Shown here piece after piece: positions 1-7,457 of a stretch of DNA of 16,548 nucleotides. A program made the position numbers and the translations under genes. Source of the stretch: Armatimonadota bacterium (GTDB lineage: Bacteria; Sysuimicrobiota; Sysuimicrobiia; Sysuimicrobiales; VGFF01); contig VGFF01000042.1 in assembly GCA_016868955.1 (NCBI GenBank), positions 1 through 16,548 of the forward strand. Direction: 5' to 3'. The notes beneath the pieces were generated by a model. It was not told the DNA's origin. It was given only the letters and a program-made list of their open reading frames with translations, and did not search any database. Every line of letters starts with the position of its first letter. Within the stretch, counting starts at the first letter, position 1.

Positions 1-565
1 TTCCTCAGCCGACGGTGCGCCGCGAATGGCGTACAGCGGCACCCACGAGACGACGAAGTTCGGCGAACGCGACAGCGGGAACGCCTTGCTCGTCGAGATC
101 GACGCGCCCCGCGCCGCGCCGCGTGTCGCGCCGGTGCGCACGGGCCAGCTGCGATGGGACGCGCTGACGCCCGACTTGCGGGCGCCCGGCGAGCTCGCCG
201 CCTGGCGGGCGCGCGTCGAGGCGTACGAGGACACCGAGCATACGCTGCTCGATTTGCGGTTGAACGGCCTTCTGTTTCCGGAGGATCGCGACGAGGTGCG
301 GAGGATCGAAGAGATCGCGGTGGCGCGGTTCTTGTACGCGCGCGTGGACGCCTCGGCGCTCATGCCAGCGCCCCAAGACGATCGATGGATCGCGGACCTG
401 CCCGCCGGCGTCATCCAGGAGGCGGCCAGACGCCTGCGCCAGCTTGCCGATCCGTCGTTTCCCGGGCAGCGCCCAGAGGGGGCAACGACGTTCGTCGCCG
501 CCCGCGCCTTGCAAGATCTGCTCGTCCTGGCGCGCACGGCGCGCGCTCGAGAGGAGGACGCGTGA
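1..565 (+). CDS. SbcD/Mre11-like DNA repair exonuclease, 3' end (5' partial)
   Basis: The reading frame is open at the left edge, so only the last ~188 residues are present; the first in-frame ATG, at 26, is probably internal. The segment beginning AYSGTHETTKFGERDSG, followed by a short strand (ALLVEID) and a conserved VRTGQLRW stretch, is what follows the metallophosphoesterase domain in SbcD/Mre11-type nucleases, so this is the capping and C-terminal region. The catalytic His/Asp/Asn metal ligands lie outside the window. The rest is alpha-helical and charged, plausibly the part that contacts the ATPase coiled coil. Its stop overlaps the GTG of the next gene by 4 nt (GTGA), the arrangement expected for an sbcD-sbcC pair. 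Nuclease identity rests on the C-terminal motif and the neighbour, not on active-site residues. Confidence 0.8.
   Translation, partial: SSADGAPRMAYSGTHETTKFGERDSGNALLVEIDAPRAAPRVAPVRTGQLRWDALTPDLRAPGELAAWRARVEAYEDTEHTLLDLRLNGLLFPEDRDEVRRIEEIAVARFLYARVDASALMPAPQDDRWIADLPAGVIQEAARRLRQLADPSFPGQRPEGATTFVAARALQDLLVLARTARAREEDA
551..557 (+). promoter_or_regulatory. Ribosome binding site for the SbcC-like gene
   Basis: GAGGAGG lies 4 nt before a GTG at 562. It selects that GTG although the frame stays open upstream to about 154. The sequence from 562 starts at once with the expected N-terminal strand of an SMC-like ATPase. Confidence 0.8.
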
Positions 566-3294
566 TCCTGCGCTCGATCCGCGTTTCCGGCTGGCGATGC
601 TTCGCGGAGCCGATCGAGGTCGGTCCGTTCTCCCCGCGCCTCACGGTTCTGCACGCGCCGAACGCGACAGGGAAGTCCACGCTCTTCGAGGCGTTGCAGC
701 GCGGCTTGCTCGACGATCCGGCGACCCGCGCCGAGCACGCGGAGCAGCTGCGTCCGTGGGGACGTTCGCTAACGCCGACCGTGCAAGTCGTCTTCGAGCA
801 CCAGCAGCGCATCTTCCGTGCGACGAAGCACTTTCTCGATCGACCGAGCGGCGACCGGCCGGCGGCCCTGCTCGAGGATCACAAAGGCGGCGGATACGAG
901 CGCTCGACGGAGGGCACCGCCGCCGTCGACGCGTTGCGCAGGTTGTTGAAGAGCACGCCGCCGGGCCGCGGCTTGTCGCGCTCGGAGAACTGGGGGCTCG
1001 CGCAAATTCTATGGGCGCCGCAGGATCAACCGCACCTCGGTGGCTTTTCCGGCGACCTCGTCGCGCGCATCCGAGAATCGCTGGGAACGCAGGTCGCCGG
1101 CACGGGCGGGAGCGGACTGGAGCAAGCCCTTGAGCAGGCCTACCTGCAGTTCTTCACGCCGAAGGGGCAACTACGGCGCGGTAAGAACGCGAGTCTTCTC
1201 GCGCAGTTGCTGGAGCGGCGCGAGGAGGCCGTCAAAGGTCGCGATGAGGCCGCGCAACGCCAGCGGCTGCTCGAGAAGATCATCGACAATCTGGAATCGC
1301 TGCGGGCACGGCGTGGGCAATCGAATGCCCATGAAGAGGAGGTGCGTGCACGTTTGGCGGAGGAACGCGCGGCGCTGCGCCGCAACGAGGAGCTCGCGAG
1401 CGCGCGCGACGTCTTCCTAGCGCGCGCTCGCGCCGGCGAGAAGGCATACGAAGCATTGTCCAGCCAGATCCAGCGGATCGCGGATACGGCCAAGCTCTTG
1501 GCCGAGTCGGAAGCGCGAAGCCAGGCGCTCGCGGACGACCTGCCCGCGCTGCGCGCGCTCGTCGACGGGCACACCGCGGCGACGGAGTCGGCGCGTTCGG
1601 CATTGGAGGACGCGCGCGCGCAGCGCGAGACGCGCGATCTGCACGCGCGCGCCGAGGACGCGCGCCGCTGGCGATCGTTGTCGGAGTCGGCGCACCGGCT
1701 CACGATCCGCGTTAGCGAGGTAGAGGCGGCGACGATTGCGATGAAGGCGCTGGTCGAAGAGCGCGCGGCGGTACGCGCGCCCGACGCGGCGGCGTTTACC
1801 GCGATCCAAAAGCTTGCGACCGAGGTGCGCGAACTGCGGTTGAGGCTGGACACGCAACTCATCACCGTCGAGATCGTCCCGTCGACGAAGGGCGCCGTGC
1901 GCATCCTATTCGGAGAGCCGTCCGGTGAGCACACGACCGCGCCGCAGCGGCCGCTGACCGTGCGCGGCACGCCGGAGGTCGTCTTCGACGTTGCGGAGTT
2001 CGGCCGCGTGCGCGCGCGAGGTCCCGTTGGCGACGCCCCGAAGCTCCAAGCCAAGCTCGCCGACACGACGCGCCAATTGTCGGCGCTGTGCGAGCCGTAC
2101 GGGACCCGCGACGTCGCGGCGCTGGAAGCGCTGCGCGAGACGGCGCGCGCCTTGGACGAGAGAATCGCCCGCGCCGAAACGCAGATCGAAGCCTTGCTCT
2201 CGGGAAGTACGGCTGCGGCGCTGCGAGAGGAGCTCGAGCGCGCGGTGAACGAGCGGTCCGCGTTGGCGGCGCGTTATCCGGAATGGCGGGACAAGGCACC
2301 GGACGCCGACGCGCTCGCCGCCGAGGCCTCGGCCCGCCAGGTCGCTGTGGACGAAGAGGTCGCGCGCGCGGAATCGTCCTTGACCACCGCGCAGGCCCAG
2401 GAGCGGCAACGGCGAGAGCAATTCGCGCTACGGGACGGGGAGTCGCGCGAGATCCGGAACAACGTGGCGTCACTGCGCGCGCAGCTCACGTCGCTGCGCG
2501 CGGACGGGCGCACGGACGCCGAGCGCCATGCGCAGCTGCAGGCCGCGAGCCTGGAGGCAACGGCGGCGCGAGCGCGATACGAAGAAGCAGCCGCGAAGCT
2601 TACGGCGCTCGGCGAGAGTCCGGCGCCGCTCGTCGAGACGTTGGAGCGTCAACTGACGGCCGCGGCCGACCTGGCCCGCGAGTCGATGGGGAACGAGCGC
2701 GAGCAGTACGGAAAGCTGCAGCTTCTCGCCGCCGAGGGCACGTACACGGCGCTCGCGGAAGCCGAGGAGCGGCTGGCGCAGATCGATGCCGACATCGCGC
2801 GTGAGTCGCTGCGCGCCGACAGCCTGCGGCTGCTCCGTGACACGGTCGCGGCTTGCCGCGAGGAGACGATCGCGGACGTGGTCCGCCCCGTGGAAGAGGA
2901 AGCGACGCGATTGCTGCGTCGCGTCGCCGGCGGCGGATTGGGCTCGCTGCGGCTGGACGGTTCGTTCGCGCCGCAGCGTGTGGCGCCGCCGGTCGCCGAC
3001 GCCCTCGAAGTCGACGTGGACGCGCTCTCCGGCGGAGAGACGGAGCAAGTTCACCTCGTGACGCGGCTCGCGCTCGCGAAAGTTATCAGCGGCGGACAGC
3101 GGCAGCTCGTCGTGCTCGACGACGCGCTCACGGCGACGGACGCCGGACGCTTCGCCCGCATCCTCAACCTGCTCGACGAAGCGTCGGAGACGCTGCAGAT
3201 CGTGGCGCTCACCTGCCACCCCGAGCGCTACCGAGGTCTCGCGGACGCGACGTTCATCGACCTCGAGAAAACCATCGCCGCGGCGGCGACGTAG
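562..3294 (+). CDS. SbcC/Rad50-like AAA ATPase without a zinc hook
   Basis: This 910-residue SMC/Rad50-type ATPase should hold DNA ends for the upstream nuclease. Walker A is APNATGKS (32-39), with Ala in place of the usual first Gly. A Q-loop-like LWAPQDQ is near 150-156. Long Glu/Arg/Ala-rich coiled-coil segments fill roughly 200-420 and 500-780. The signature LSGGE is at 822-826, Walker B QLVVLDD at 848-854, the D-loop region ALTATD at 855-860 and the switch His in TCHPER at 886. The Walker B acidic pair is Asp-Asp rather than Asp-Glu, as in some YhaN-like and RecN-like ATPases. There are only four cysteines and no CxxC, so a Rad50 zinc hook is absent; the centre instead carries a beta-rich, coiled-coil-poor insert (about 430-490). 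The start is GTG with a strong Shine-Dalgarno, overlapping the upstream stop. It ends 11 nt before the convergent SDR remnant. Confidence 0.88.
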   Translation: MILRSIRVSGWRCFAEPIEVGPFSPRLTVLHAPNATGKSTLFEALQRGLLDDPATRAEHAEQLRPWGRSLTPTVQVVFEHQQRIFRATKHFLDRPSGDRPAALLEDHKGGGYERSTEGTAAVDALRRLLKSTPPGRGLSRSENWGLAQILWAPQDQPHLGGFSGDLVARIRESLGTQVAGTGGSGLEQALEQAYLQFFTPKGQLRRGKNASLLAQLLERREEAVKGRDEAAQRQRLLEKIIDNLESLRARRGQSNAHEEEVRARLAEERAALRRNEELASARDVFLARARAGEKAYEALSSQIQRIADTAKLLAESEARSQALADDLPALRALVDGHTAATESARSALEDARAQRETRDLHARAEDARRWRSLSESAHRLTIRVSEVEAATIAMKALVEERAAVRAPDAAAFTAIQKLATEVRELRLRLDTQLITVEIVPSTKGAVRILFGEPSGEHTTAPQRPLTVRGTPEVVFDVAEFGRVRARGPVGDAPKLQAKLADTTRQLSALCEPYGTRDVAALEALRETARALDERIARAETQIEALLSGSTAAALREELERAVNERSALAARYPEWRDKAPDADALAAEASARQVAVDEEVARAESSLTTAQAQERQRREQFALRDGESREIRNNVASLRAQLTSLRADGRTDAERHAQLQAASLEATAARARYEEAAAKLTALGESPAPLVETLERQLTAAADLARESMGNEREQYGKLQLLAAEGTYTALAEAEERLAQIDADIARESLRADSLRLLRDTVAACREETIADVVRPVEEEATRLLRRVAGGGLGSLRLDGSFAPQRVAPPVADALEVDVDALSGGETEQVHLVTRLALAKVISGGQRQLVVLDDALTATDAGRFARILNLLDEASETLQIVALTCHPERYRGLADATFIDLEKTIAAAAT

Positions 3295-3305
3295 CTCGAC
3301 GGCGA

Positions 3306-4001
3306 CTACATGGGTCGGAAGCGGCCGTCGATCGCGGTCCAGCCGCCGTCGACGAACAACAAGCTCCCGATCACATAGCTCGCGGCGTCGGACGCGAGGA
3401 AGACAATCGGGCCGGCGATCTCGTCCGGCGTCGCACCGCGCTCGACCGCCGACTTCGTCGCGTAGGCGCGATACCAATCCGGGCGCTGCGCGACCGGCCG
3501 CGTCAGCGGCGTCTCGACGACGCCGGGCGCGATCGCGTTGACGCGAACGCCGTCCAGCGCAAGCTCGACCGCTAGCGTCCGGGCCATCTGCATGATCGCG
3601 GCTTTCGTCGCGGCGTAGGCGATCTGTCCGGGCTCGACAGTGGCGGCGCGGATGGATGAGAACAGGATCATGCTGCCGCGCTTCTTCGCTTTCATCACGG
3701 CGCCGCCGGCCTGCATGAGGCAAAACGCGCCGCGCATGTTGAGGTCGATCACACTCAAACTCCTCTTCCGTGTACTCCAGCGTCGGCTTGCGATAGTTCA
3801 TGCGGGCGTGACGACGAGGACGTCGAGGCTGCCGTGATCGCGGACGACGCCGTCGATGAACGCCTTTGAATCGGCGCGATCGAGGATGTCGACGCGTACT
3901 GACTCGGCAGCGTTCCCGGCGGCGCCGATGCCGGACGCGGAACCCACGACGGCGGCGACGCGGCCATCCAACCGGAAGAGCTTGTCATATGGCGTTCTCA
4001 T
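3306..4001 (-). pseudogene. Short-chain dehydrogenase/reductase (SDR), degraded
   Basis: Read from ATG at 4001, the protein starts with a normal SDR N-terminus and the nucleotide-binding GSASGIG (residues 20-26). It then jumps from GIGAA directly to SVRVDILDRAD, so roughly 30 residues covering the second Rossmann strand are missing in frame. At about 3798-3806 the frame is lost after LDVLVVTPA; the expected continuation MNYRKPTLEYTEEEF sits in another frame. A second shift near 3755-3762 returns to VIDLNMRGAF. The rest is intact: SSIRA, the catalytic YxxxK as YAATK (about 3603-3617), NAIAPG and the GSLLFVDGG tail. It was coupled to the M20 remnant by a TAATG overlap. The original reaction was NAD(P)-dependent alcohol/ketone oxidoreduction, substrate unknown. 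Two frameshifts plus a deletion make function very unlikely. Confidence 0.88.
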
Positions 4002-4794
4002 TAATTTGCCTCCCCAAGGAACAACACGATCGCGGCCGCGCATGTGCGCGCCGCGTTGACCGGTTCTTCGACGTCGACGTATTCGTCCGCTTGATGCGGC
4101 ACGCCGCGGCGCCCCGGACCCATCGTGACGATCGGGATCCACGCTCAGGCGTGGAGGATCGTGCCGTCGGTCGTCCCCGGCACGCCGCCGTACCGTGGTG
4201 GGCCGCCGAGGTTCATCGTCTGCGCCCGTGCCGTCGCCCGCGCGAGCGGGTGATCGGGCGGCGTTTCGGTCCACGGCCGGTCATCGACGATCTCCAACGA
4301 GATTTCGGCGCGCGGATCCGCGCCTCGTATCTCCGCCGCGATCGCTTCCAGGGCCGCGTCGATCTCCGCGTGATCCTGACCCGGAATCGTGCGCACGTCG
4401 ATGGTGACGTGGGCGTCTCCGGCCATCACGTTGAACTGCGCTTCGCCGTGCGCCGGTGCACGTACCGTCGTCGGTGTGATCCAGGGCAGGCCGAGAATCG
4501 GATGCGGGCCGTGCCGTCCTTGCGTCCGCTCGTTGAGCGCGCCGACCGCGTCGACGAACCGCGCCATCCACGGGATCGGATTGATCCCGACGTACGGCAT
4601 CGCGCCGTGCGCCATGCGCCATTGAAACACGGCCAGCACGCGGATCGCGCCTCCGTGACGTCCGCGACGCCGGGACGATGGACGCTATCGATGCGGACGA
4701 GCGCGCGGGTGAGAGCGACGACCTCTTCCGCGTCGACGGCGTCGGCGGCGTCGGCGGCGCGGCGCGCGAGTCGCTCAAGCCAGGGCTGGGTCAC
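4001..4794 (-). pseudogene. M20-family (ArgE/DapE/ACY1-type) metallopeptidase, degraded
   Basis: The N-terminus, from a GTG at 4794, reads as an M20 leader with EEVVALTRALVRIDSVHRPG. Near 4650 it switches frame straight into GAIRVLAVFQWRMAHGAMPY, the start of the family's dimerisation (lid) domain. Everything normally between, including the HTD, metal-bridging Asp and EE motifs that bind zinc and do catalysis, is gone, an estimated 140-150 residues. The dimerisation domain follows (GINPIPW, DVRTIPGQ). The C-terminal domain reaches GTTDGTILHA and then meets an in-frame TGA (4145-4147) where relatives have Trp; the same frame continues through IPIVTMGPGRRGVPHQADEYV to TAA at 4001-4003. The 5' limit is uncertain because the frame stays open up to the tRNA and the GTG has no Shine-Dalgarno. 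It was probably the first gene of a two-gene operon with the SDR. It cannot be an active peptidase. Confidence 0.87.
4009..4015 (-). promoter_or_regulatory. Ribosome binding site of the SDR remnant
   Basis: On the minus strand GGGGAGG lies 7 nt before the ATG at 4001, inside the last codons of the M20 remnant. It fixes the SDR start and shows the two genes were once translationally coupled. Confidence 0.7.
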
Positions 4795-4836
4795 GGCGAT
4801 TGAATACGGTTCGTCGAAGTCTGGAACCTGGGCGGG

Positions 4837-4912
4837 TGGCGCGCCCGGAGGGAATCGAACCCCCGACCTGAGGCTTAGGAGTCCCCTGCTCTATCCCCTG
4901 AGCTACGGGCGC
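4837..4912 (-). tRNA. tRNA-Arg, anticodon CCU, with encoded CCA
   Basis: On the minus strand the sequence folds as a full cloverleaf: acceptor GCGCCCG/CGGGCGC (perfect 7 bp), D stem GCTC/GAGC, anticodon loop CTCCTAA with anticodon CCT at 4879-4877, 5-nt variable loop, T stem GGGGG/CCCTC with one G-T pair, and T loop TTCGATT. The discriminator is G (4840) and CCA is encoded (4839-4837). It reads AGG codons. One flaw is visible: the last anticodon-stem pair (31-39) is A opposite G. Many tRNA-Arg(CCU) have C-G here, so this may be a substitution or a tolerated variant. It sits between two blocks of gene remnants. Confidence 0.93.
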
Positions 4913-4921
4913 GTCCTCAGA

Positions 4922-4951
4922 ATTGTAGGCGGCGCGCAAGCGGCGCCGCAA
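4922..4951 (-). promoter_or_regulatory. Sigma70-type promoter for tRNA-Arg
   Basis: Read on the minus strand, a TACAAT -10 box (4927-4922) lies 9 nt before the tRNA 5' end. TTGCGG (4951-4946) is a partial -35 box with an 18-nt spacer. Close -10 matches are rare in DNA this GC-rich, and the position is right for a tRNA transcript with a short leader. The -35 half is weaker evidence than the -10. Confidence 0.6.
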
Positions 4952-5001
4952 CTCCCCGCGGACGCGGGCGAGACGACCGGCGTGCTTCGAATCGCGGCGC
5001 G

Positions 5002-5345
5002 CTACCGTGCCGTATCGCGGCCGGCGACGTCGCCGGCGACCGTCACGATCCGATTCATCACCGGATAGCCGTCTTCGGACAACAATTCGCGACGATCGTC
5101 TTTCCCGTCGCGTCGAAACACGCGCTCGGTGCGCACGCGAAATCCCGGCGCGCCGGCGCGGTCATGCCGAGCATCCGCGTCTCGATGCGCACCGCAGCCG
5201 CCGGTTTTTCGCGGCCAAACAGCCGGATCTCGAGCCCGTCGCCGTCGAGTCGGGCCGCGATGCGAACCGGCCACGGATGCGGGTTGCGGAAGCGCAGATC
5301 GATGTCGTACTGCGCGACCGCGACGTCGGCGCGGCGAACGTCGAA
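5002..5345 (-). pseudogene. VanW-family protein, C-terminal remnant
   Basis: The stretch DIDLRFRNPHPWPVRI followed by ARLDGDGLEIRLFGRE is the conserved end of the VanW domain, found in surface-associated proteins of unknown biochemical role in several Gram-positive and GC-rich phyla. The upstream part of the domain, with its usual Cys/Gln/Ser/Thr-rich motif, is absent. At about 5160-5175 the frame changes and apparently ~15-30 residues are lost: VRIETRML runs in one frame and GAPGFRVRTERVFRRDGK, the family's tail ending in RRELLSEDGY, is in another, stopping at 5002. The N-terminal side is joined without a stop to a fragment of an unrelated PP-loop protein, so this is a deletion remnant. The 5' limit (about 5325-5345) is an estimate from where the homology style changes. 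Confidence 0.75.
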
Positions 5346-5828
5346 TCCGTGCACGAAGAGCAGGTGCGAGAGGACGTAGGCGCACGTCAGCGCCGTGTAG
5401 AACGAATCGGCGCCCATCGGAAAGAACGCCCCCGCGCCCGCTTTCGTCGACGCTGGCGCGGGGAGCGCCGTGGTGGCCGCCGAGACCCGCACCCGCCGCA
5501 TCCGGTCGGGATACCAGGTCGTGAAGATATCTTGGATGGTTGCACACGCCCGCAGCTGACGAGGAGACACGAAGCCGTCGATGTGAAGGTCGCATCCGGT
5601 GCGCATCGCCGCGATCAATCCGAGCGGTACGAACGGATCGGCCCGGTCGGTGAGGGGAAGCTCCGCGGTCTGGAACCAGATCGCAAACGGGGTCTGCCAG
5701 TCGATGCGTGCCGTGGCCGAAAGTCGCGTACCAGATTCGGAGACCACGAGGTGAGGGCGGTCGATCAGGAGAACGCTCTGGGTACAATCGCGGTCGCTTG
5801 TGCCGCGAGCGTTGGGGTCGTCGAGCAT
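5340..5828 (-). pseudogene. PP-loop (SGGxDS-type) ATPase-like protein, N-terminal fragment
   Basis: From ATG at 5828 the product has a beta-rich front region, then DPFVPLGLIAAMRTGCDLHI, GFVSPRQL, the QDIFTTWYPDRMRRVRV segment, and GAFFPMGADSFYT leading to HLLFVHGFDV. I recognise this as the N-terminal part of an uncharacterised protein family in which the last motif normally reads FFSGGVDSFYT, a PP-loop pyrophosphatase signature related to asparagine-synthase-type and QueC-type enzymes. Here SGG has become PMG, so the phosphate-binding loop is damaged. Right after HGFDV the frame runs into the VanW tail; the rest of the PP-loop domain is missing. It lies divergent to the operon starting at 5997. 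Family recognition is from memory of the motif pattern; the gene is very probably dead. Confidence 0.6.
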
Positions 5829-5902
5829 GTCGTTGGACTCCGATGCTCTACGGTCGAAGACCGACCGCGGACGCGCTGGAACAGCGGTGGCAGATCCTAA
5901 CG

Positions 5903-5918
5903 CTCTTCGCACGAAGAG
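5903..5918. promoter_or_regulatory. 16-bp perfect palindrome upstream of the catabolic operon (possible operator)
   Basis: CTCTTCGCACGAAGAG reads CTCTTCG-CA-CGAAGAG, a perfect 7-bp inverted repeat with a 2-bp centre, 79 bp before the amidohydrolase ATG, in the 168-bp gap between the divergent remnant (5828) and the operon (5997). Symmetry and place suit a dimeric repressor. As RNA it would also make a short hairpin, but only three T follow, so it is a poor terminator. The rest of the gap is less GC-rich than its surroundings, yet I see no convincing -10/-35 pair. Confidence 0.4.
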
Positions 5919-5996
5919 TTTCGCGGCGGCAGCGCGAAGTACTAGTGATCCGATGAACTGTCGAAAAGTTGTGAATCGAATCCCAATGGTCACGCC

Positions 5997-7457
5997 ATGC
6001 GAACGCTGATCCAAGCCGACTACGTCGTGGGGCTGCAGGACGGAGCACATCGCCTCCTGTCGCCGGGGTGCGTCGTCATCGAGAACGAAGCGATCACGCA
6101 CGTCGGGCCGACCTGGAATCGCCCAGCCGACCAACGCATCCATCTGCCGGGGCGGTTGATCTTACCTGGGCTCATCGACCTCCACCTCCATGCCGGCGTG
6201 TTGGCGTTCGGCCGGCTGTACGCAGACCAAGGGCGTCCCGAGCTTTTCGGCGCCGGGTACCTCGAGTACGGCGCGCCGGCGGAGAACGCGCCGGCGTTCG
6301 GTCCCGAGCCGGCGGAAGCGGGCGCGCTCGCGCTCGCGGAGGCGCTGCTGTCGGGATCCACGACCGTCGTGGAATTCGGCGGCGAAACTGGCATCGCGCC
6401 GCGAAACCTCGTGGCCGCCGCCGGCCTCCTCGGTCTCCGTTTGTACACCGCGCCCGGATTCCGTTCCGCGCGCTATCGCACGACCCAGGACGGACGCCTG
6501 GCGTACGAGTGGGATCGGCGAGCCGGCGAAGCGGGTCTCGACGAAGCGGTCTCGTTCATCGAACAGCACGATCTGAGCGCCGGCGGTCGGATCCGCGGCA
6601 TGTTGTTCCCGTTGCAGGCGGACACTTGCGACGCCGACCTCCTGCGGCGCGTGATGGACGCCGCCGACCGGCTGCGCGTGCCCGTGCACCTGCACGCGGC
6701 GCAAGGGGTCGTCGAGGTGCACGAGATGCTGCGCCGCACCGGTCTGACGCCGCTGCGCTGGCTGGACGAGCTGGGCATCCTGCGGCCGAACACGATCGTG
6801 GCGCACGCGATCTTCCACGACGCGCATCCACTGGTGGCCGTCGGCAGCGAAGACCTCGGCCGCCTCGCGCGCAGCCGCGCGACCGTCGCGCACTGCGCCG
6901 TCGCAATGGCGCGCCGCGGCATCGCGCTGCGGTCGTTCGCGTCGTACCGGCGGCGCGGGATTCGTGTCGCGCTCGGCACCGATACTTTCCCGCACGACAT
7001 GCTGCAAGAAATGCGCATCGCTGCCTACCTCGGGCGGGTCGTTGATGGATCGGTGAACGTCGCCGGGCCGTGGGAGGCGCTCACCGCGGCGACGATCGAC
7101 GCGGCGGACGCCCTCGGCCGTCCCGACCTGGGGCGCCTCGCGCCCGGGGCGAAGGGGGATCTCGTCGCGATCGACCTGCGCAGCGTACACTTTGGAGCGG
7201 TATACGATCCGGTCGCGTCCCTCATCGCCTGCGGCACCGCCCGTGACGTCGAGCACGTCTGGGTCGACGGCCGGATGGTCGTCCGTGACCGCCGTCTGTT
7301 GACGATCGATCCCGGTCCGTGGCGCGAAGCGGCGCAGACGACCGCCGAGGCGGCCTGGCGGGACGCCACGAGGCGAGACGCAGCGGAACGCGGCGCGGAA
7401 CAGATCAGCGGCCTGGCGCCCCGACGCTGGCAGGATTCGGAGGAACACTTGGAATGA
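5997..7457 (+). CDS. Amidohydrolase, ATZ/TRZ (cytosine deaminase/chlorohydrolase-like) type
   Basis: This 486-residue metal-dependent hydrolase should open or deaminate/dechlorinate a nitrogen heterocycle. It shows the small beta-sandwich strand at the N-terminus, then LPGLIDLHLHAG with the HxH metal ligands (His63, His65), HLHAAQ (His231/233), AHAIFHD (His270), AHCAVA, and the metal Asp in LGTDTFPHD (Asp329). It closes with GRLAPGAKGDLVAIDL and a second sandwich strand (VEHVWVDGRMVV). This order and the single-metal ligand set fit the ATZ/TRZ/SsnA branch rather than dihydroorotases, because no carbamylated Lys motif is seen. About 30 polar residues extend past the usual end. The ATG at 5997 has no clear Shine-Dalgarno, but an in-frame TGA at 5946 limits alternatives. 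It is the first gene of the operon and overlaps hyuA by ATGA. Exact substrate is unknown. Confidence 0.88.
   Translation: MRTLIQADYVVGLQDGAHRLLSPGCVVIENEAITHVGPTWNRPADQRIHLPGRLILPGLIDLHLHAGVLAFGRLYADQGRPELFGAGYLEYGAPAENAPAFGPEPAEAGALALAEALLSGSTTVVEFGGETGIAPRNLVAAAGLLGLRLYTAPGFRSARYRTTQDGRLAYEWDRRAGEAGLDEAVSFIEQHDLSAGGRIRGMLFPLQADTCDADLLRRVMDAADRLRVPVHLHAAQGVVEVHEMLRRTGLTPLRWLDELGILRPNTIVAHAIFHDAHPLVAVGSEDLGRLARSRATVAHCAVAMARRGIALRSFASYRRRGIRVALGTDTFPHDMLQEMRIAAYLGRVVDGSVNVAGPWEALTAATIDAADALGRPDLGRLAPGAKGDLVAIDLRSVHFGAVYDPVASLIACGTARDVEHVWVDGRMVVRDRRLLTIDPGPWREAAQTTAEAAWRDATRRDAAERGAEQISGLAPRRWQDSEEHLE
7439..7444 (+). promoter_or_regulatory. Ribosome binding site for hyuA
   Basis: GGAGGA ends 9 nt before the ATG at 7454. 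It selects this start over the open frame upstream; the product then begins with the expected nucleotide-binding strand RLGVDIGGTFTD. Confidence 0.75.

Noticed and set aside
154..561. N-terminal extension of the SbcC-like frame
   Set aside because: Arg-rich, overlaps the upstream nuclease gene, and a strong Shine-Dalgarno at 551-557 sets the start at 562.
2470..3801. 443-residue minus-strand open frame
   Set aside because: Composition is Arg/Asp-rich shadow of the SbcC-like gene; only about 15 residues near its start (MNYRKPTLEYTEEEF) are real, belonging to the frameshifted SDR.
4145..4147. TGA read as Trp (altered genetic code) or selenocysteine
   Set aside because: TGA is the stop of several intact genes here, including hyuA, hyuB, the DRE-TIM gene and the PLP gene, and the same gene has a large deletion; a nonsense mutation is simpler.
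4001..4794. Allantoate amidohydrolase/carbamoylase (AllC/HyuC) completing the operon pathway
   Set aside because: The C-terminal motifs (GTTDGTILHA, MGPGRRGVPHQADEYV) are of the ArgE/DapE/ACY1 type, and the gene is dead.
3866..5068. 400-residue plus-strand frame
   Set aside because: It runs through the M20 remnant and across the tRNA gene; Arg-rich without recognisable motif.
5903..5918. Rho-independent terminator
   Set aside because: Loop too short for the full stem and only three T follow.
5829..6143. N-terminal ~105 residues of the long minus-strand frame covering the PP-loop/VanW remnants
   Set aside because: This part is antisense to the amidohydrolase and its leader; recognisable sequence begins only after 5828.
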